Below are positions 53,196 to 62,601 of a stretch of DNA of 64,000 nucleotides, piece after piece; position 1 is the first letter of the stretch; each line of letters starts with the position of its first letter. Source of the DNA: Croceivirga sp. GTDB taxonomy: Bacteria > Bacteroidota > Bacteroidia > Flavobacteriales > Flavobacteriaceae. The notes under the pieces were generated by a model. It was not told where the DNA came from. It saw only the letters and a list, made by a program, of their open reading frames with translations, and made no database searches. Both the position numbers and the translations under genes were made by a program. The stretch lies in NCBI GenBank assembly GCA_028281025.1, contig JANQKR010000037.1, positions 1-64,000 of the forward strand. The letters are read 5' to 3'.

Positions 53196-55784
53196 ATGGG
53201 AAAACATTTCTTATTTCTAGCATTTATAATACTGAATGTAGTGATTTCTTTTGCCCAAACTGCAACTGAAGATTTTGACCCAACTGGAAATGTCTTTGGA
53301 GGTGGGGTAAGTGGGACAAATTGGGTAAATAATAGCTGGGTTAGATCAGGGACCAATGGTAATACAGGGGACGTTCAAGCAATTAATCCATCAGATGGGG
53401 ATGATGATATAGGAGGTAATTTACTCCAACTTGACGATAATTCTGCGGGAGCTTACAGGACAATCGATTTAAGCGCGGCTACTTCCGCAACCTTAACTTT
53501 TGATTATGATTATGATAATGCAATGGATGGCGGGGAAACATTGTTAATCCAAATTGACCCCGAAAACGACGGTACGTATACTACTTTACAAACGATAACG
53601 GCAACAACAAATTCTCCTGATCCCCAAGTCAATCTAAGTATTCCCATACCATCGGCTTCTTTAGGCGGAGCGGTTACGCGCATTCTATTTATTACGGGGT
53701 CAAATAATGGGGTCAATGCGAATGGTGAAGATTGGTGGATCGATAATATTTCTTTAAGTAGTACTACTGGACCTTTGGACACGGATGGTGATGGCATACC
53801 AGATACTTCCGATAATTGCCCACTAGTGTCCAATGCCAGCCAGTTGGATACAGATGGTGATGGCATCGGAAACCTTTGTGACGACGATGACGATAACGAT
53901 GGTATTTTGGACGAAGAAGAATGTAATGAAACGATTTGTCTTGAACCCATTACAAATGCGGGTTTTGAGCTGCCTGTTGTTACGGCTGGATCGTATGACA
54001 TTGTTGATGAAAGTACGGTACCAGGGTGGTTAACTACTGCTACGGATAACGGTATAGAACTTTGGTCTTCAGGGTTTTTAGGAGTTCCTTCATTTGAAGG
54101 AAATCAATTTGCCGAATTGAACGCAACACAAAACTCCGCTTTATACCAAGCCTTATGTCTTACACCTGGTTCCCAAATTTCCTGGTCCGTTCGCCATAGG
54201 GGTAGATCTGGCGTAGACGTGGCCCGGGTGCGTATTGGTGCCACTTTAGCCTCTGCTACCGTACAAGCTACAATGACTACTGGCAATACTTCATGGAGTC
54301 TGTATTCAGGGACGTATACTGTTCCGCTGGGACAGATCAGTACCTTTTTTATATTTGAAGCAGTATCTACGGCATCGGGCAGTATTAGTGTTGGAAATTT
54401 TATTGATGATATACAGATCAATGTTCTATCCACCCCTCCTTGTTTGGATTCTGATAATGACGGTGTCCCAAATGATTTGGACATTGATGCAGACAACGAT
54501 GGTATTTATGATATAGTTGAAGCGGGAAATGGAGCTTTGGACACTAATAACGATGGTATAATTGATGCAGCCAACAGTGCTACGGTTGGCGCTAACGGGG
54601 TTTACGACCCAATAGAGTCAACACCTGATAGTGGAACTTTGGATCCGCAATATGAAACGGACGATACGGATGGAGATGGATCGCCAGATCATTATGATTA
54701 CGATAGTGATGGTGATGGGTGTTTAGATGTCATTGAGGCCGGTTTTACGGAAAGTGGCACCAATCCCGGTGAATTGCAAGGCACAGGTTACAATCCCACA
54801 AATGGAACAGTGGCCGGGGGAACAGATGGTTATTCAACACCGGATGACGGGGATGCTAACGGCACATATGATTTTCAACAAACTTATGATGTCATCATAA
54901 ATACACAGCCTTCCGATCAATCTTTTTGTACAGGTAGTTTTACCGTTGATGTATCCGGATCTGGCCTGTCTTATCAATGGCAGGTGAGCACTGGCGGTGC
55001 ATTTACGGATTTAACTAATGGAGGGGTCTACTCAGGAGTAACGACCAATACATTAAATCTTACAGGAGCTACCCAAACTATGGATGGTTATCAGTATCGC
55101 GTGGTCATTAACAGTACTGCTTATACTTGTTCAAATTTGAATTCAAATGCAGCCACATTGACCTTATCAGATGTGATTTATGGTTCAGTGAGCAGTACCG
55201 GTCCAACTACGTGTGGTGGGTCTGATGGAAGTGTTCAATTGGATCAGTTGTCCCCAAGCACAATATATTCAGTTTCCTATTTAGATGATGGGGTGCCGGT
55301 GGGGCCAGTTAACATTACAACAAATGCTAGCGGAGAGTTAATGATCATAGGCCTGGACCAAGGCAATTATACCAACATAGTTATTGGCCTTTCAGGCTGT
55401 TCCGGTGTTGCAGCAAGTGCTACACTTTCTGATCCTGTATTGCCAATTGATACACAACCTATCGACCAGACCACTTTCGCGGGTTCTGTTGCCAATTTTA
55501 CGGCGGTGGCCACGGGATTTGGACTTAGTTATCAATGGCAAGTGAGTACTGACGGGGGTGCTGTTTTTAACAACGTGCCTCTTGGCCCCGAATATTCGGG
55601 AATACTGACCTCTAACCTTACCGTAAATTCTACGGATATTGCTATGAGCGGGTATCGCTTCAGGGTGGTGGTCGCGAGTTCTGCAACTTCTTGTAGCACA
55701 ACATCTACTTCGGCCTTGCTTTCTGTGAGGCTCCGAACGGTCATTTCCAACCGAAGGGTTACCTACAGGGTCGAGAAAAATTAA
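53196..55784 (+). CDS. Large secreted protein with Ca-binding type-3 repeats and Ig-like domains
   Basis: An 862-aa exported protein with a signal peptide (about 1-20, ending FAQ). Two lectin/MAM-like beta domains (about 25-185 and 245-410) alternate with Asp-rich thrombospondin type-3-like repeats ([15 protein letters not shown] near 196; [19 protein letters not shown] near 418; [19 protein letters not shown] near 490). Two or three Ig-like domains follow (about 565-850, with YQWQVST). No standard T9SS sorting domain ends the protein, so it may be shortened. An adhesin-type surface role is likely. It lies inside the segment bracketed by the 273-bp repeats. Confidence 0.75.
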   Translation: MGKHFLFLAFIILNVVISFAQTATEDFDPTGNVFGGGVSGTNWVNNSWVRSGTNGNTGDVQAINPSDGDDDIGGNLLQLDDNSAGAYRTIDLSAATSATLTFDYDYDNAMDGGETLLIQIDPENDGTYTTLQTITATTNSPDPQVNLSIPIPSASLGGAVTRILFITGSNNGVNANGEDWWIDNISLSSTTGPLDTDGDGIPDTSDNCPLVSNASQLDTDGDGIGNLCDDDDDNDGILDEEECNETICLEPITNAGFELPVVTAGSYDIVDESTVPGWLTTATDNGIELWSSGFLGVPSFEGNQFAELNATQNSALYQALCLTPGSQISWSVRHRGRSGVDVARVRIGATLASATVQATMTTGNTSWSLYSGTYTVPLGQISTFFIFEAVSTASGSISVGNFIDDIQINVLSTPPCLDSDNDGVPNDLDIDADNDGIYDIVEAGNGALDTNNDGIIDAANSATVGANGVYDPIESTPDSGTLDPQYETDDTDGDGSPDHYDYDSDGDGCLDVIEAGFTESGTNPGELQGTGYNPTNGTVAGGTDGYSTPDDGDANGTYDFQQTYDVIINTQPSDQSFCTGSFTVDVSGSGLSYQWQVSTGGAFTDLTNGGVYSGVTTNTLNLTGATQTMDGYQYRVVINSTAYTCSNLNSNAATLTLSDVIYGSVSSTGPTTCGGSDGSVQLDQLSPSTIYSVSYLDDGVPVGPVNITTNASGELMIIGLDQGNYTNIVIGLSGCSGVAASATLSDPVLPIDTQPIDQTTFAGSVANFTAVATGFGLSYQWQVSTDGGAVFNNVPLGPEYSGILTSNLTVNSTDIAMSGYRFRVVVASSATSCSTTSTSALLSVRLRTVISNRRVTYRVEKN

Positions 55785-56021
55785 AATGTGTTATATACGG
55801 CTTATTCTCTTTTTGGTGAAGAATACAGCGTAAAACAGGTCAGATAACAAAAAGGGGCAATGGGTAATAGAAACGCGGTGACTAAACTATTAATTAAAAT
55901 AAACGGTTGATACTATTGGTTGCCAATTTGGTGGTTTCTAGCGAGACGGTTTTTTAACTCCGATAGCATTACAATGAAATACTAATAGATTTTTGACTTT
56001 TTTGGTTGAATTTGTCTAATT

Positions 56022-56294
56022 CCCCAACTTTTTCCATTTTCTTTTTTCCTCTTTACGCATTTGAATTGTTTTGATTTTTTACGAATAACCTTAAGTTATT
56101 TTTTAACCAAAGGGCAGGAGGTCATCTGGAATTGTGCGACCGTGTGAAATCAAAAGATTCACCATCTTAATTCAAAACTATTCCGTTGTATGGTCAAGAC
56201 CTAATTTGAACAGACTATGTATTGGACCTTTTCCGAATTTCCGCTCGGTGTGCAGTTCCCCAATCGGCAAGATTGCTGATGACGGGAACCAGTT
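56022..56294 (+). repeat. 273-bp direct repeat, copy 2
   Basis: Right-hand copy; its last 80 bp are the 3' end of the intact hxlR gene. This copy is therefore probably the original and the copy at 52091 the derived one. Confidence 0.9.
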
Positions 56295-56574
56295 TTTCAC
56301 AGTACTCCGTCAACTCATACTTAACGGTAATGGGCCTGGTGTCCATAACGGTCCGTTTTATGAGCAAATTGGTTTCCATTTCCTTGAGTTCCCTGCTCAA
56401 CATCTTCCCGGAAATCCCCTCTACATCCTCCAAAAGATCGGAATAACGTTTGCTGCCAAAATAAAGGGCCACCAATATGTGCATCTTCCATTTTCCACCC
56501 AGTACGTACATCGTATCGGATATGGCCCTAATCTTATGCTTACAGGCCTTTATCTTTTCTTTATTGCTTCCCAT
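56215..56574 (-). CDS. HxlR-family transcriptional regulator
   Basis: A 119-aa winged-helix regulator with the HxlR pattern: VLGGKWKMHILVALYFGSKR (about 24-43), the recognition region ISGKMLSRELKEMETNLLI (about 54-72) and the wing VKYELTEYCEKLVPVISNL. It binds DNA as a dimer and often represses a neighbouring oxidoreductase gene. The nitroreductase gene is divergent (107 bp between starts), with two perfect dyads in the gap. The last codons lie in the 273-bp repeat. Confidence 0.9.
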   Translation of the reverse strand: MGSNKEKIKACKHKIRAISDTMYVLGGKWKMHILVALYFGSKRYSDLLEDVEGISGKMLSRELKEMETNLLIKRTVMDTRPITVKYELTEYCEKLVPVISNLADWGTAHRAEIRKRSNT

Positions 56575-56604
56575 GCGCTGTCACTATGTTTCCTCTATGT
56601 CACT

Positions 56605-56619
56605 GTTACTTTTAGTAAC
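56605..56619. promoter_or_regulatory. Putative HxlR operator 1
   Basis: GTTACT-TTT-AGTAAC is a perfect dyad in the hxlR/nitroreductase gap and overlaps the -33 region of the nitroreductase promoter. Confidence 0.5.
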
Positions 56620-56644
56620 TATGTGTCAAAAGTATATATTTTTG
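56612..56644 (+). promoter_or_regulatory. Nitroreductase promoter
   Basis: TTAG (56612-56615), 21-bp spacer, TATTTTTG (56637-56644): an exact -7 and near -33 Bacteroidota boxes, both covered by dyads. Confidence 0.5.
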
Positions 56645-56647
56645 ACA
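56624..56647. promoter_or_regulatory. Putative HxlR operator 2
   Basis: TGTCAAAA / TTTTGACA (56624-56631 with 56640-56647) is a perfect 8+8 dyad spanning the -7 box of the nitroreductase promoter. Confidence 0.45.
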
Positions 56648-56681
56648 AAAATTCATCAACAACTACAAAACAAATAGGAAC

Positions 56682-57311
56682 ATGGATTTAATAAACACCC
56701 TGAACTGGAGATACGCTGTTAAAAAATACGATGGGCAGAAAGTGCCCCAGGAAAAGCTCGAGCGGATTTTGGAGGCCATTGGCCTAACCGCTACCTCGGC
56801 AGGTATACAACCCTATCGCCTTTTTGTGATCAACAATGACCAAGTGAGACAGCAACTCGCACGGGATTCCTTCAATACCCAGATTACTGAAGCTTCCCAT
56901 CTCATCGCATTTACTGCCTTTGAGACGATTACCAAAGAACACATCTCAGATTTTATAACGTTCATGGCCAAGGAAAGGGAATTGCCAGAAACTGCCCTGG
57001 ATTCCTATAAAAACTCCCTTGAACAACATATTTTGGCTAGAACTGACCATGAAAACTTTATTTGGTCCTCCCAACAGGCCTACATTGCGTTGGGCACGGG
57101 AATGATTGCTGCTGCCGATGCCAAAGTAGATGCCACTCCCATGGAAGGGTTTGATTCGGAAAAATTGGATACCCTGCTGAACCTTCGGGAGAAAGGGCTA
57201 AAAAGTGTGCTATTGCTGGCACTTGGGTACAGGGATGCCGAAAAGGATTTTTTGGCCCACCAAAAAAAGGTCAGGTTGCCCTTAAATGAACTGGTGACCC
57301 AAATCGATTGA
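56682..57311 (+). CDS. Nitroreductase-family NAD(P)H:FMN oxidoreductase
   Basis: A 209-aa protein of the NfsB-like nitroreductase fold. The N-terminal LNTLNWRYAVKKYDGQKVP carries the FMN-phosphate-binding Arg/Lys (about 9-15). ATSAGIQPYRLFVI (about 37-50) and the C-terminal LLLALGYRDAEKDFL (about 176-190) are family landmarks. It reduces quinones or nitro/electrophilic compounds with NAD(P)H. It is divergent from hxlR, which probably represses it in the absence of an electrophile signal, and is followed by a DoxX-like gene. Confidence 0.9.
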   Translation: MDLINTLNWRYAVKKYDGQKVPQEKLERILEAIGLTATSAGIQPYRLFVINNDQVRQQLARDSFNTQITEASHLIAFTAFETITKEHISDFITFMAKERELPETALDSYKNSLEQHILARTDHENFIWSSQQAYIALGTGMIAAADAKVDATPMEGFDSEKLDTLLNLREKGLKSVLLLALGYRDAEKDFLAHQKKVRLPLNELVTQID

Positions 57312-57365
57312 CTGCACTAAAGGAACTACAACACACATTGCATGTTTGATTTAAAGGATATACAA

Positions 57366-57743
57366 ATGAAAAAAACGAATAAAACACTGTATTGGGTCTT
57401 TACTGGATTGCTTTCACTGCTCGTGGTAACCTCCGCCACACGCTACTTTATGGATATCGAACAATTCCAGAACTATTTTACGGCCTTTGGATACAATGGA
57501 CGTATCGTGGTACCCCTTGCCATTGCCAAGTTGCTTGCGGTGGCGGTCATTTTAACGAATAAATGGCCTACGCTCAAAGAGTGGGCCTATGCCGGTCTGT
57601 TCTTTGATTTCGTATTGGCATTGGAAGCACATATCCATTTAAAGGACGATCAGTTCTTTGGTCCTATCATCGCATTGGTGCTTTTGGCACTATCCTATGC
57701 TTTTTATCGAAAGGTCTTTAGGGACAATGAGGGCAACATTTAA
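57366..57743 (+). CDS. DoxX-like membrane protein
   Basis: A 125-aa inner-membrane protein from ATG 57366 with four hydrophobic helices (about 8-24, 41-58, 68-84 and 95-112). The DoxX-like pattern is seen in FTAFGYNGRIVVPLAIAKLL and EWAYAGLFFDFVLALEAHIH. It lies 54 bp after the nitroreductase gene and probably shares its promoter. DoxX-like proteins often accompany HxlR-regulated oxidoreductases, possibly in quinone or thiol redox at the membrane. Confidence 0.8.
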   Translation: MKKTNKTLYWVFTGLLSLLVVTSATRYFMDIEQFQNYFTAFGYNGRIVVPLAIAKLLAVAVILTNKWPTLKEWAYAGLFFDFVLALEAHIHLKDDQFFGPIIALVLLALSYAFYRKVFRDNEGNI

Positions 57744-57935
57744 ATTTGCAACTCCCCCCAATCAGGATGCACGTAGTGAATTTTGCCATCCCGACAAATA
57801 GGGTATCAGAGGAATCCCACTAAGGTTTTAATAATATGAAAATCAATACATTACGTTTTATTGCTTTTTTGCTACAATTTGAAACCATTTCAAAGGAACC
57901 GTTCATTATTCCCATTTATATTCTCCTCTATGAAA

Positions 57936-58556
57936 CTAATATCTATGAGTTTGCCTAATTGCTTTAAATATAGTATCCGAAAGGGAAATTCCGTAGGGAA
58001 CGATAGTCTCGGAATCTATGGATTTTATAGGAATTGCATGGACTCTATCCCTACCGCGTAGGTAAGAAGTAACAAAATAGTACTCATCAATATTCTCGAT
58101 TCTCAATTCATCTCCCAGCACATTTCTTTCACCTAAATGAGGAATTTCGTCTATTTCTAAAGTTCTTCCAAAAGTCAATATTGTTTTTCCGTCAGTGAAG
58201 TAAACCTCATAAGACGAAGAATTAACAATACTTAAAAGTTTTTCTTTATCCTCTTCGAATATCGTTGGAACCAGTTTTACGTAGACTTTCGGTAAATCAA
58301 CGATAGTGCCATTTATTTCTGCTTTGTATATGATTTTGAGATGATTGTCATCCAGCAGTTCATATTTTGCCTTCCAGTCCCTGATTATGGTTTGGTTTCT
58401 TTCCTCCTTGCCATGATGAACAAAATCAAATTCCGAATCAAATCGATACCTGATAATTTTTGTATCTGAGAATTCAATTATCTCATCTCTAAGATTACTA
58501 AGAAAGTTTTTATCGTAGTTAATGTGTTTCCATAAACCATTTAGTTCTTGCCCCAT
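57936..58556 (-). CDS. Paralogue 2 of a secreted ~210-aa family (start uncertain)
   Basis: A 206-aa beta-rich protein, unrecognised family. It aligns along its length with the neighbouring 217-aa protein: ELNGLWKHI versus NFNGVWLRL at the start and EIPHLGERNVLGDELRIENI versus DIPYLKKDFVLGEELRLETF near 145. In-frame codons before ATG 58556 encode a hydrophobic leader-like stretch (KSILPVLISSNA), but a TAA precedes them with no start codon. The original signal peptide start therefore seems lost, and the product may stay in the cytoplasm or be silent. Confidence 0.55.
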   Translation of the reverse strand: MGQELNGLWKHINYDKNFLSNLRDEIIEFSDTKIIRYRFDSEFDFVHHGKEERNQTIIRDWKAKYELLDDNHLKIIYKAEINGTIVDLPKVYVKLVPTIFEEDKEKLLSIVNSSSYEVYFTDGKTILTFGRTLEIDEIPHLGERNVLGDELRIENIDEYYFVTSYLRGRDRVHAIPIKSIDSETIVPYGISLSDTIFKAIRQTHRY

Positions 58557-58712
58557 TGCATTTGATGAAATTAATACGGGAAGGATAGACTTATATTAAA
58601 AAAACGCGATGGACCTGTGTGCATATCCCGTTGTTTCTAGCAATAATAAAAGACGCCATTAAAGGCATATTACATAAAGAATGCAACGCTTGAATTTGAA
58701 ATTATTGCAAAT

Positions 58713-59366
58713 TCAAATTTTCTTGGCAAATGCTTTTTCATCTTTCCTAGAAAAACCGTAGACAAAAAAACCATCTTCATTGATTTCTGATATGGGAATT
58801 ATCGTTGACCTAAAACCATCTAAATAGAAGCAAAGAAAGAGGATGTCTTTAAAAGTTTCCAATCGTAATTCTTCTCCAAGTACAAAATCCTTTTTTAAAT
58901 ATGGAATATCCTTGACATCATAAATGGAATTAAAATGAAGTACATTTCTAATTCCATTTAACGTCAATTCATAATCATCAAGCATTAATTTTTCCATATC
59001 GATAGTATTGATTGATTCAGTTGGCCTCAAACGAACATAAAAAAGTTCAACTTCCTGTAAATTGTTATCCTCTCTGTTTTCCACTTTCAGTTTTACAAGA
59101 AGATGATTATTTGAATACCATATAAATTTGGTATTAAACTCAGTTCCGGAACTCTCAAAAAAATCCTTGGGACTACCCTTAAATTCTTCTTCCAATTCAT
59201 CAAATTCATAAGAAAAAATTTCATTTTCTTGAATTATAAGAATATTGGTTTTGGGAAAGACCAATTCATTGAAGTTTGAATCTAACCTTAACCATACACC
59301 ATTGAAGTTATGGGCATTTACTGACAACGCACTTAAAATTATCGTTAAAAAAAAAATCGGTTGCAT
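58713..59366 (-). CDS. Paralogue 1 of a secreted ~210-aa family
   Basis: A 217-aa protein with a signal peptide (IFFLTIILSALSVNA, about 4-18); unrecognised family. The mature part is acidic and beta-rich, beginning NFNGVWLRLDSNF, which resembles lipocalin/META-like small periplasmic folds; this is inference. It is followed by a paralogue (about 30-35% similar by eye) and preceded by the 526-aa secreted protein gene (119 bp). Position and duplication fit an accessory or immunity partner, but nothing proves that. Confidence 0.55.
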   Translation of the reverse strand: MQPIFFLTIILSALSVNAHNFNGVWLRLDSNFNELVFPKTNILIIQENEIFSYEFDELEEEFKGSPKDFFESSGTEFNTKFIWYSNNHLLVKLKVENREDNNLQEVELFYVRLRPTESINTIDMEKLMLDDYELTLNGIRNVLHFNSIYDVKDIPYLKKDFVLGEELRLETFKDILFLCFYLDGFRSTIIPISEINEDGFFVYGFSRKDEKAFAKKI

Positions 59367-59485
59367 ATCAAATACAATCTAGAGGATGACAATTAAGATA
59401 CTGAAAAAAACACTAAACAATATGCCTTTGAAAACTGGATGCAAGGCACCCAAATTTAATGCAATAAGTTTTGGTTTTAACATAG

Positions 59486-61066
59486 CTATAAGCAATATTT
59501 AGCCACTGATGTATTAATGTTTCCTCGACATGGTGCTTGGGTGAATGTTGCTCTAGAAGCTGATCTTTTAATTGCATCTCCGAAATATTTGGCCAATAAC
59601 CCTCTTAAATTTAGAGACCTGGGATCACTTCCCCTAATATCCCTTCCTAAGCGATTTACAGCCGATTTCCATGCGAGATTTACTTTTGTGGTGGCACTCT
59701 CTGCTGAAATGGATGTTCCATTTCTTGCCCTTTGCGGTATGGTAATACAACTAAGAGGTATATCTACATTAATAGCTTCCCACCTACCTCTAGGTCTACC
59801 AATTATTGTTAATCCCAACTCCTGAACATTGACAGTCCATGAGTTGCCTACTACCGTCCAATCATATGACCCACATAATCTATTTTTGTTTTTTGGGTCT
59901 ATTGCACCTGCTTCATTCATAGCCGAATCAAGGACTCGATTTCTTATGGCAATTTGATTGGTACTTAGAGATGAACAGGTTGTTCTGATCACAACGCCTT
60001 TTGGTCCATAAACATAACCAAGTTTACATGCAGATTCTCCTCTTTGAACAATATTTGGAGCAAAAAGAGCAAACTCTGAGGCTAGACTGGGTTCCCTTTT
60101 TTTAGATTCATTTATTATAGTGGTCTGACTTAGATGATTGGGAAGGCTAAAGTTTGTAAAAATCCTTTGACCTTGATTATAAACCCGGAGATTATTGGCA
60201 ATCAGGTATGATGCCATCAATAAGATACGACGCTGAGCACTTTGTCTATTTACATAGCTGATATGTTTTTCAACCAAGCTATTAAAATTACTTATCGAAA
60301 CAGAATTATAGTTGGCGATACCTTTTAACTTCCTTTCAACTCCCCCAATTTCATAATGTTTTTTGGCAAAATCATTGACTGCCCTTTCATAAAAGCTATC
60401 ATATTGGTGTTTTTGTCTTACATTTCTCAATAAATAACCACTACGTAATCTGCGATTATTTACAAAATCACATATTCCGCTTTGTATTGATGTACAAGCA
60501 CTTTTCTGCCAAACATTTAAATTGAGTATTTCACTTTCAATAGGGCGACGTTCCTCTGTTAGTCTATTTTTTTTCCCAATCAATGGTGCTTTCACTTGCT
60601 CAAAAGCGGCAATCCTCGAATTTCTCACCCATTCATTAAAAAATCCCCTTTGAGCTGTGCTGTAATTGGAATAAGAACCCCCTAATTGTCTTTCAATTTC
60701 TTTTTCAAGAACAGTTTCTTGACTTGTTATCCATCTTTTTATTGCTTCTTCTCGGGCTTTTTTAAGTTCGTTGTTTAGGCTTTGGACTATCGAAAAAGCA
60801 GTAAATGAGAGAATAAAATTAAATTCATTGCTCTCGCAACAAATGGGATTCCCATAAATATCCACCAGTTGCATATCTGAAGACGAACTTCCAGAGGAGC
60901 GGTACTGCCCACTTGGTGAGCGATATTGTGTTCCTCCCGTGCCTGCGCCGTTCCCATCGTCCTCATCAATTGAGATGGGCTGTACATACGGCCGTAGTTG
61001 GGCATTAAGATTAAAATTGGCACATATGACCACTAAGCTTAAGAGAAATAATAGATGTCTTTTCAT
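59486..61066 (-). CDS. Unrecognised secreted protein, 526 aa
   Basis: A signal peptide (HLLFLLSLVVICANFNLNA, about 3-21) is followed by a Gly/Ser-rich low-complexity linker (about 35-65), a long helical region with Lys/Glu/Arg-rich coiled-coil character (about 95-300), and a C-terminal part (about 340-526) with several Cys and strand-like motifs (WTVVGNSWTVNVQELGLTII, GRPRGRWEAINVDIPLSCI). No known domain can be named. The gene starts 9 bp after the Sel1/T9SS gene. A helical secreted body with a Cys-containing C-domain would suit a toxin or matrix protein; this is only a suggestion. Confidence 0.55.
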   Translation of the reverse strand: MKRHLLFLLSLVVICANFNLNAQLRPYVQPISIDEDDGNGAGTGGTQYRSPSGQYRSSGSSSSDMQLVDIYGNPICCESNEFNFILSFTAFSIVQSLNNELKKAREEAIKRWITSQETVLEKEIERQLGGSYSNYSTAQRGFFNEWVRNSRIAAFEQVKAPLIGKKNRLTEERRPIESEILNLNVWQKSACTSIQSGICDFVNNRRLRSGYLLRNVRQKHQYDSFYERAVNDFAKKHYEIGGVERKLKGIANYNSVSISNFNSLVEKHISYVNRQSAQRRILLMASYLIANNLRVYNQGQRIFTNFSLPNHLSQTTIINESKKREPSLASEFALFAPNIVQRGESACKLGYVYGPKGVVIRTTCSSLSTNQIAIRNRVLDSAMNEAGAIDPKNKNRLCGSYDWTVVGNSWTVNVQELGLTIIGRPRGRWEAINVDIPLSCITIPQRARNGTSISAESATTKVNLAWKSAVNRLGRDIRGSDPRSLNLRGLLAKYFGDAIKRSASRATFTQAPCRGNINTSVAKYCL

Positions 61067-61075
61067 GGCTGTAGG

Positions 61076-62416
61076 TTATTGCTTGATGATTATTTTGTCT
61101 TCTTTTATACCGTTATAACTAATGGTAATGACATAGGAGCCCTGTCTTGTTGGAAGGTCAAAGATTTCCAAGGTGTGGAGACCCGTTTCTTTGTACCCTT
61201 GGAAGACAGTACTGTGGTAGGACGGTGTACTATAGTAGTTTGAGATTTCTACTTTGACATCCGCATCATGGCGAAGCTCAAAATTTACCAAACAGCTTTC
61301 TGAAAAGGGATTGGGATGTATTCTGATGAAATCGGAAGCCTGTTCATTAAAAGCAGTAATGGCTTCTTCACTGATATGGATTTTTTTTCTGAGTATCACC
61401 AAAATTGGATTGGCCCGCTCTTTCCATACAGGATGGAAGGCATTCGCCCTGCCTATTAATAGATTTTCCCCGTTGAATGTGCAAATCCGTAGTTCAAATC
61501 CGTTTATCTCGGTCATCAAATGGGTAAAATTGGGATAGTCAGTATATTGCTTTTTAATCGGAATCTTAAGATTGGTAAAACGGAGTCCTCCAGCACTGTA
61601 AGTGCCTGATGCACTGGAAAGACTGTCGGAAATCTTGATTCTGGTTTCCAGGCTTTCGTTGATACCTTCTTTCCTCGTCAGGAAAAGATTTAAAGGCAGG
61701 GTCCTCAACACCTTTTGCTTTGCCCAGTCCAGTTCTATGTATTCGCCTTCCCATAATCCGTCTAAGAAGTGGATGTCCGGGACATCGTGCAAACTTGAGA
61801 GCCCATGAAGCTCTTTTACGGATGATATGCCCAGTAGCTCGGAAAACTTCTCTGATTTCCATGTTGGTGATTGACCATTTTCATATTGCTCTAGGAGTAC
61901 CTTGCTATTGTATATATCATTGGTTCTGAGCATTTCGATAGCCTTGATTTTATTGGGCTCACGGCCCAATCCTAAAAATTGCATCTTGGCCATCCAGTGT
62001 CGGGCCATTGGTATATCGCTCTTCTTAAACCAATGATAAGCTTTGGTATAGTGCTGTTGGACATCACCAAAACCTTTAAGGTAGTAGTAACCCACACAGT
62101 AGGCGGCTTCTTGATTTCCCAGTTCAAAGGCTTTCTTAAAGGATTTTAGGGATTTTTTAAAGCTTTGGTTGGTACCAATACCATCTTTCTGGAACATGCC
62201 AAGATAATATAGTGCTGTGTCATTTTGTGCTTCGGCAAGTTCCTTCAGCGCCACGAGGTATTCTCGAGATTTTTTACGTTCCCGATCAGGACTGTATAGA
62301 TATGCCTCAATATCAGCGAACAGATAGTCCCTGTGATTCGTTTCCTTTTGTGCGGATGTCGGGAGAACACTTAAAATTGTCAAGAGGGGAATTGAAAGGG
62401 CAATGGTTTTTTTCAT
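61076..62416 (-). CDS. Sel1-repeat protein with T9SS sorting domain
   Basis: A 446-aa exported protein with a signal peptide (IALSIPLLTILSVLPTSAQ, about 4-22). Sel1-like/TPR helical repeats run about 60-160 (ALYYLGMFQKDGIGTNQSF, AAYCVGYYYLKGFGDVQ). A beta-rich middle domain is about 200-345. The C-terminal type A T9SS domain (about 365-446, FIRIHPNPFSESCLVNFEL to the final EDKIIIKQ) directs it through the type IX system to the cell surface. It heads the four-gene minus-strand set with the 526-aa secreted protein. Confidence 0.75.
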   Translation of the reverse strand: MKKTIALSIPLLTILSVLPTSAQKETNHRDYLFADIEAYLYSPDRERKKSREYLVALKELAEAQNDTALYYLGMFQKDGIGTNQSFKKSLKSFKKAFELGNQEAAYCVGYYYLKGFGDVQQHYTKAYHWFKKSDIPMARHWMAKMQFLGLGREPNKIKAIEMLRTNDIYNSKVLLEQYENGQSPTWKSEKFSELLGISSVKELHGLSSLHDVPDIHFLDGLWEGEYIELDWAKQKVLRTLPLNLFLTRKEGINESLETRIKISDSLSSASGTYSAGGLRFTNLKIPIKKQYTDYPNFTHLMTEINGFELRICTFNGENLLIGRANAFHPVWKERANPILVILRKKIHISEEAITAFNEQASDFIRIHPNPFSESCLVNFELRHDADVKVEISNYYSTPSYHSTVFQGYKETGLHTLEIFDLPTRQGSYVITISYNGIKEDKIIIKQ

Positions 62417-62601
62417 AAGATTCGGTATTAAAAAGCTATAGATTCGTGGGCTTGGGCCAAGCTAAATAATTCCGTAGACAAATCTGGTCTGAATATCCTT
62501 AGCACCACTAAGGAATTCGCCTTGGTTTTAAAGAAAAACCCTTTTTTCAATAAACCGCACAATCCTGGCCCAACTAATTTATGGCGTAATTCAACAAAAA
62601 G

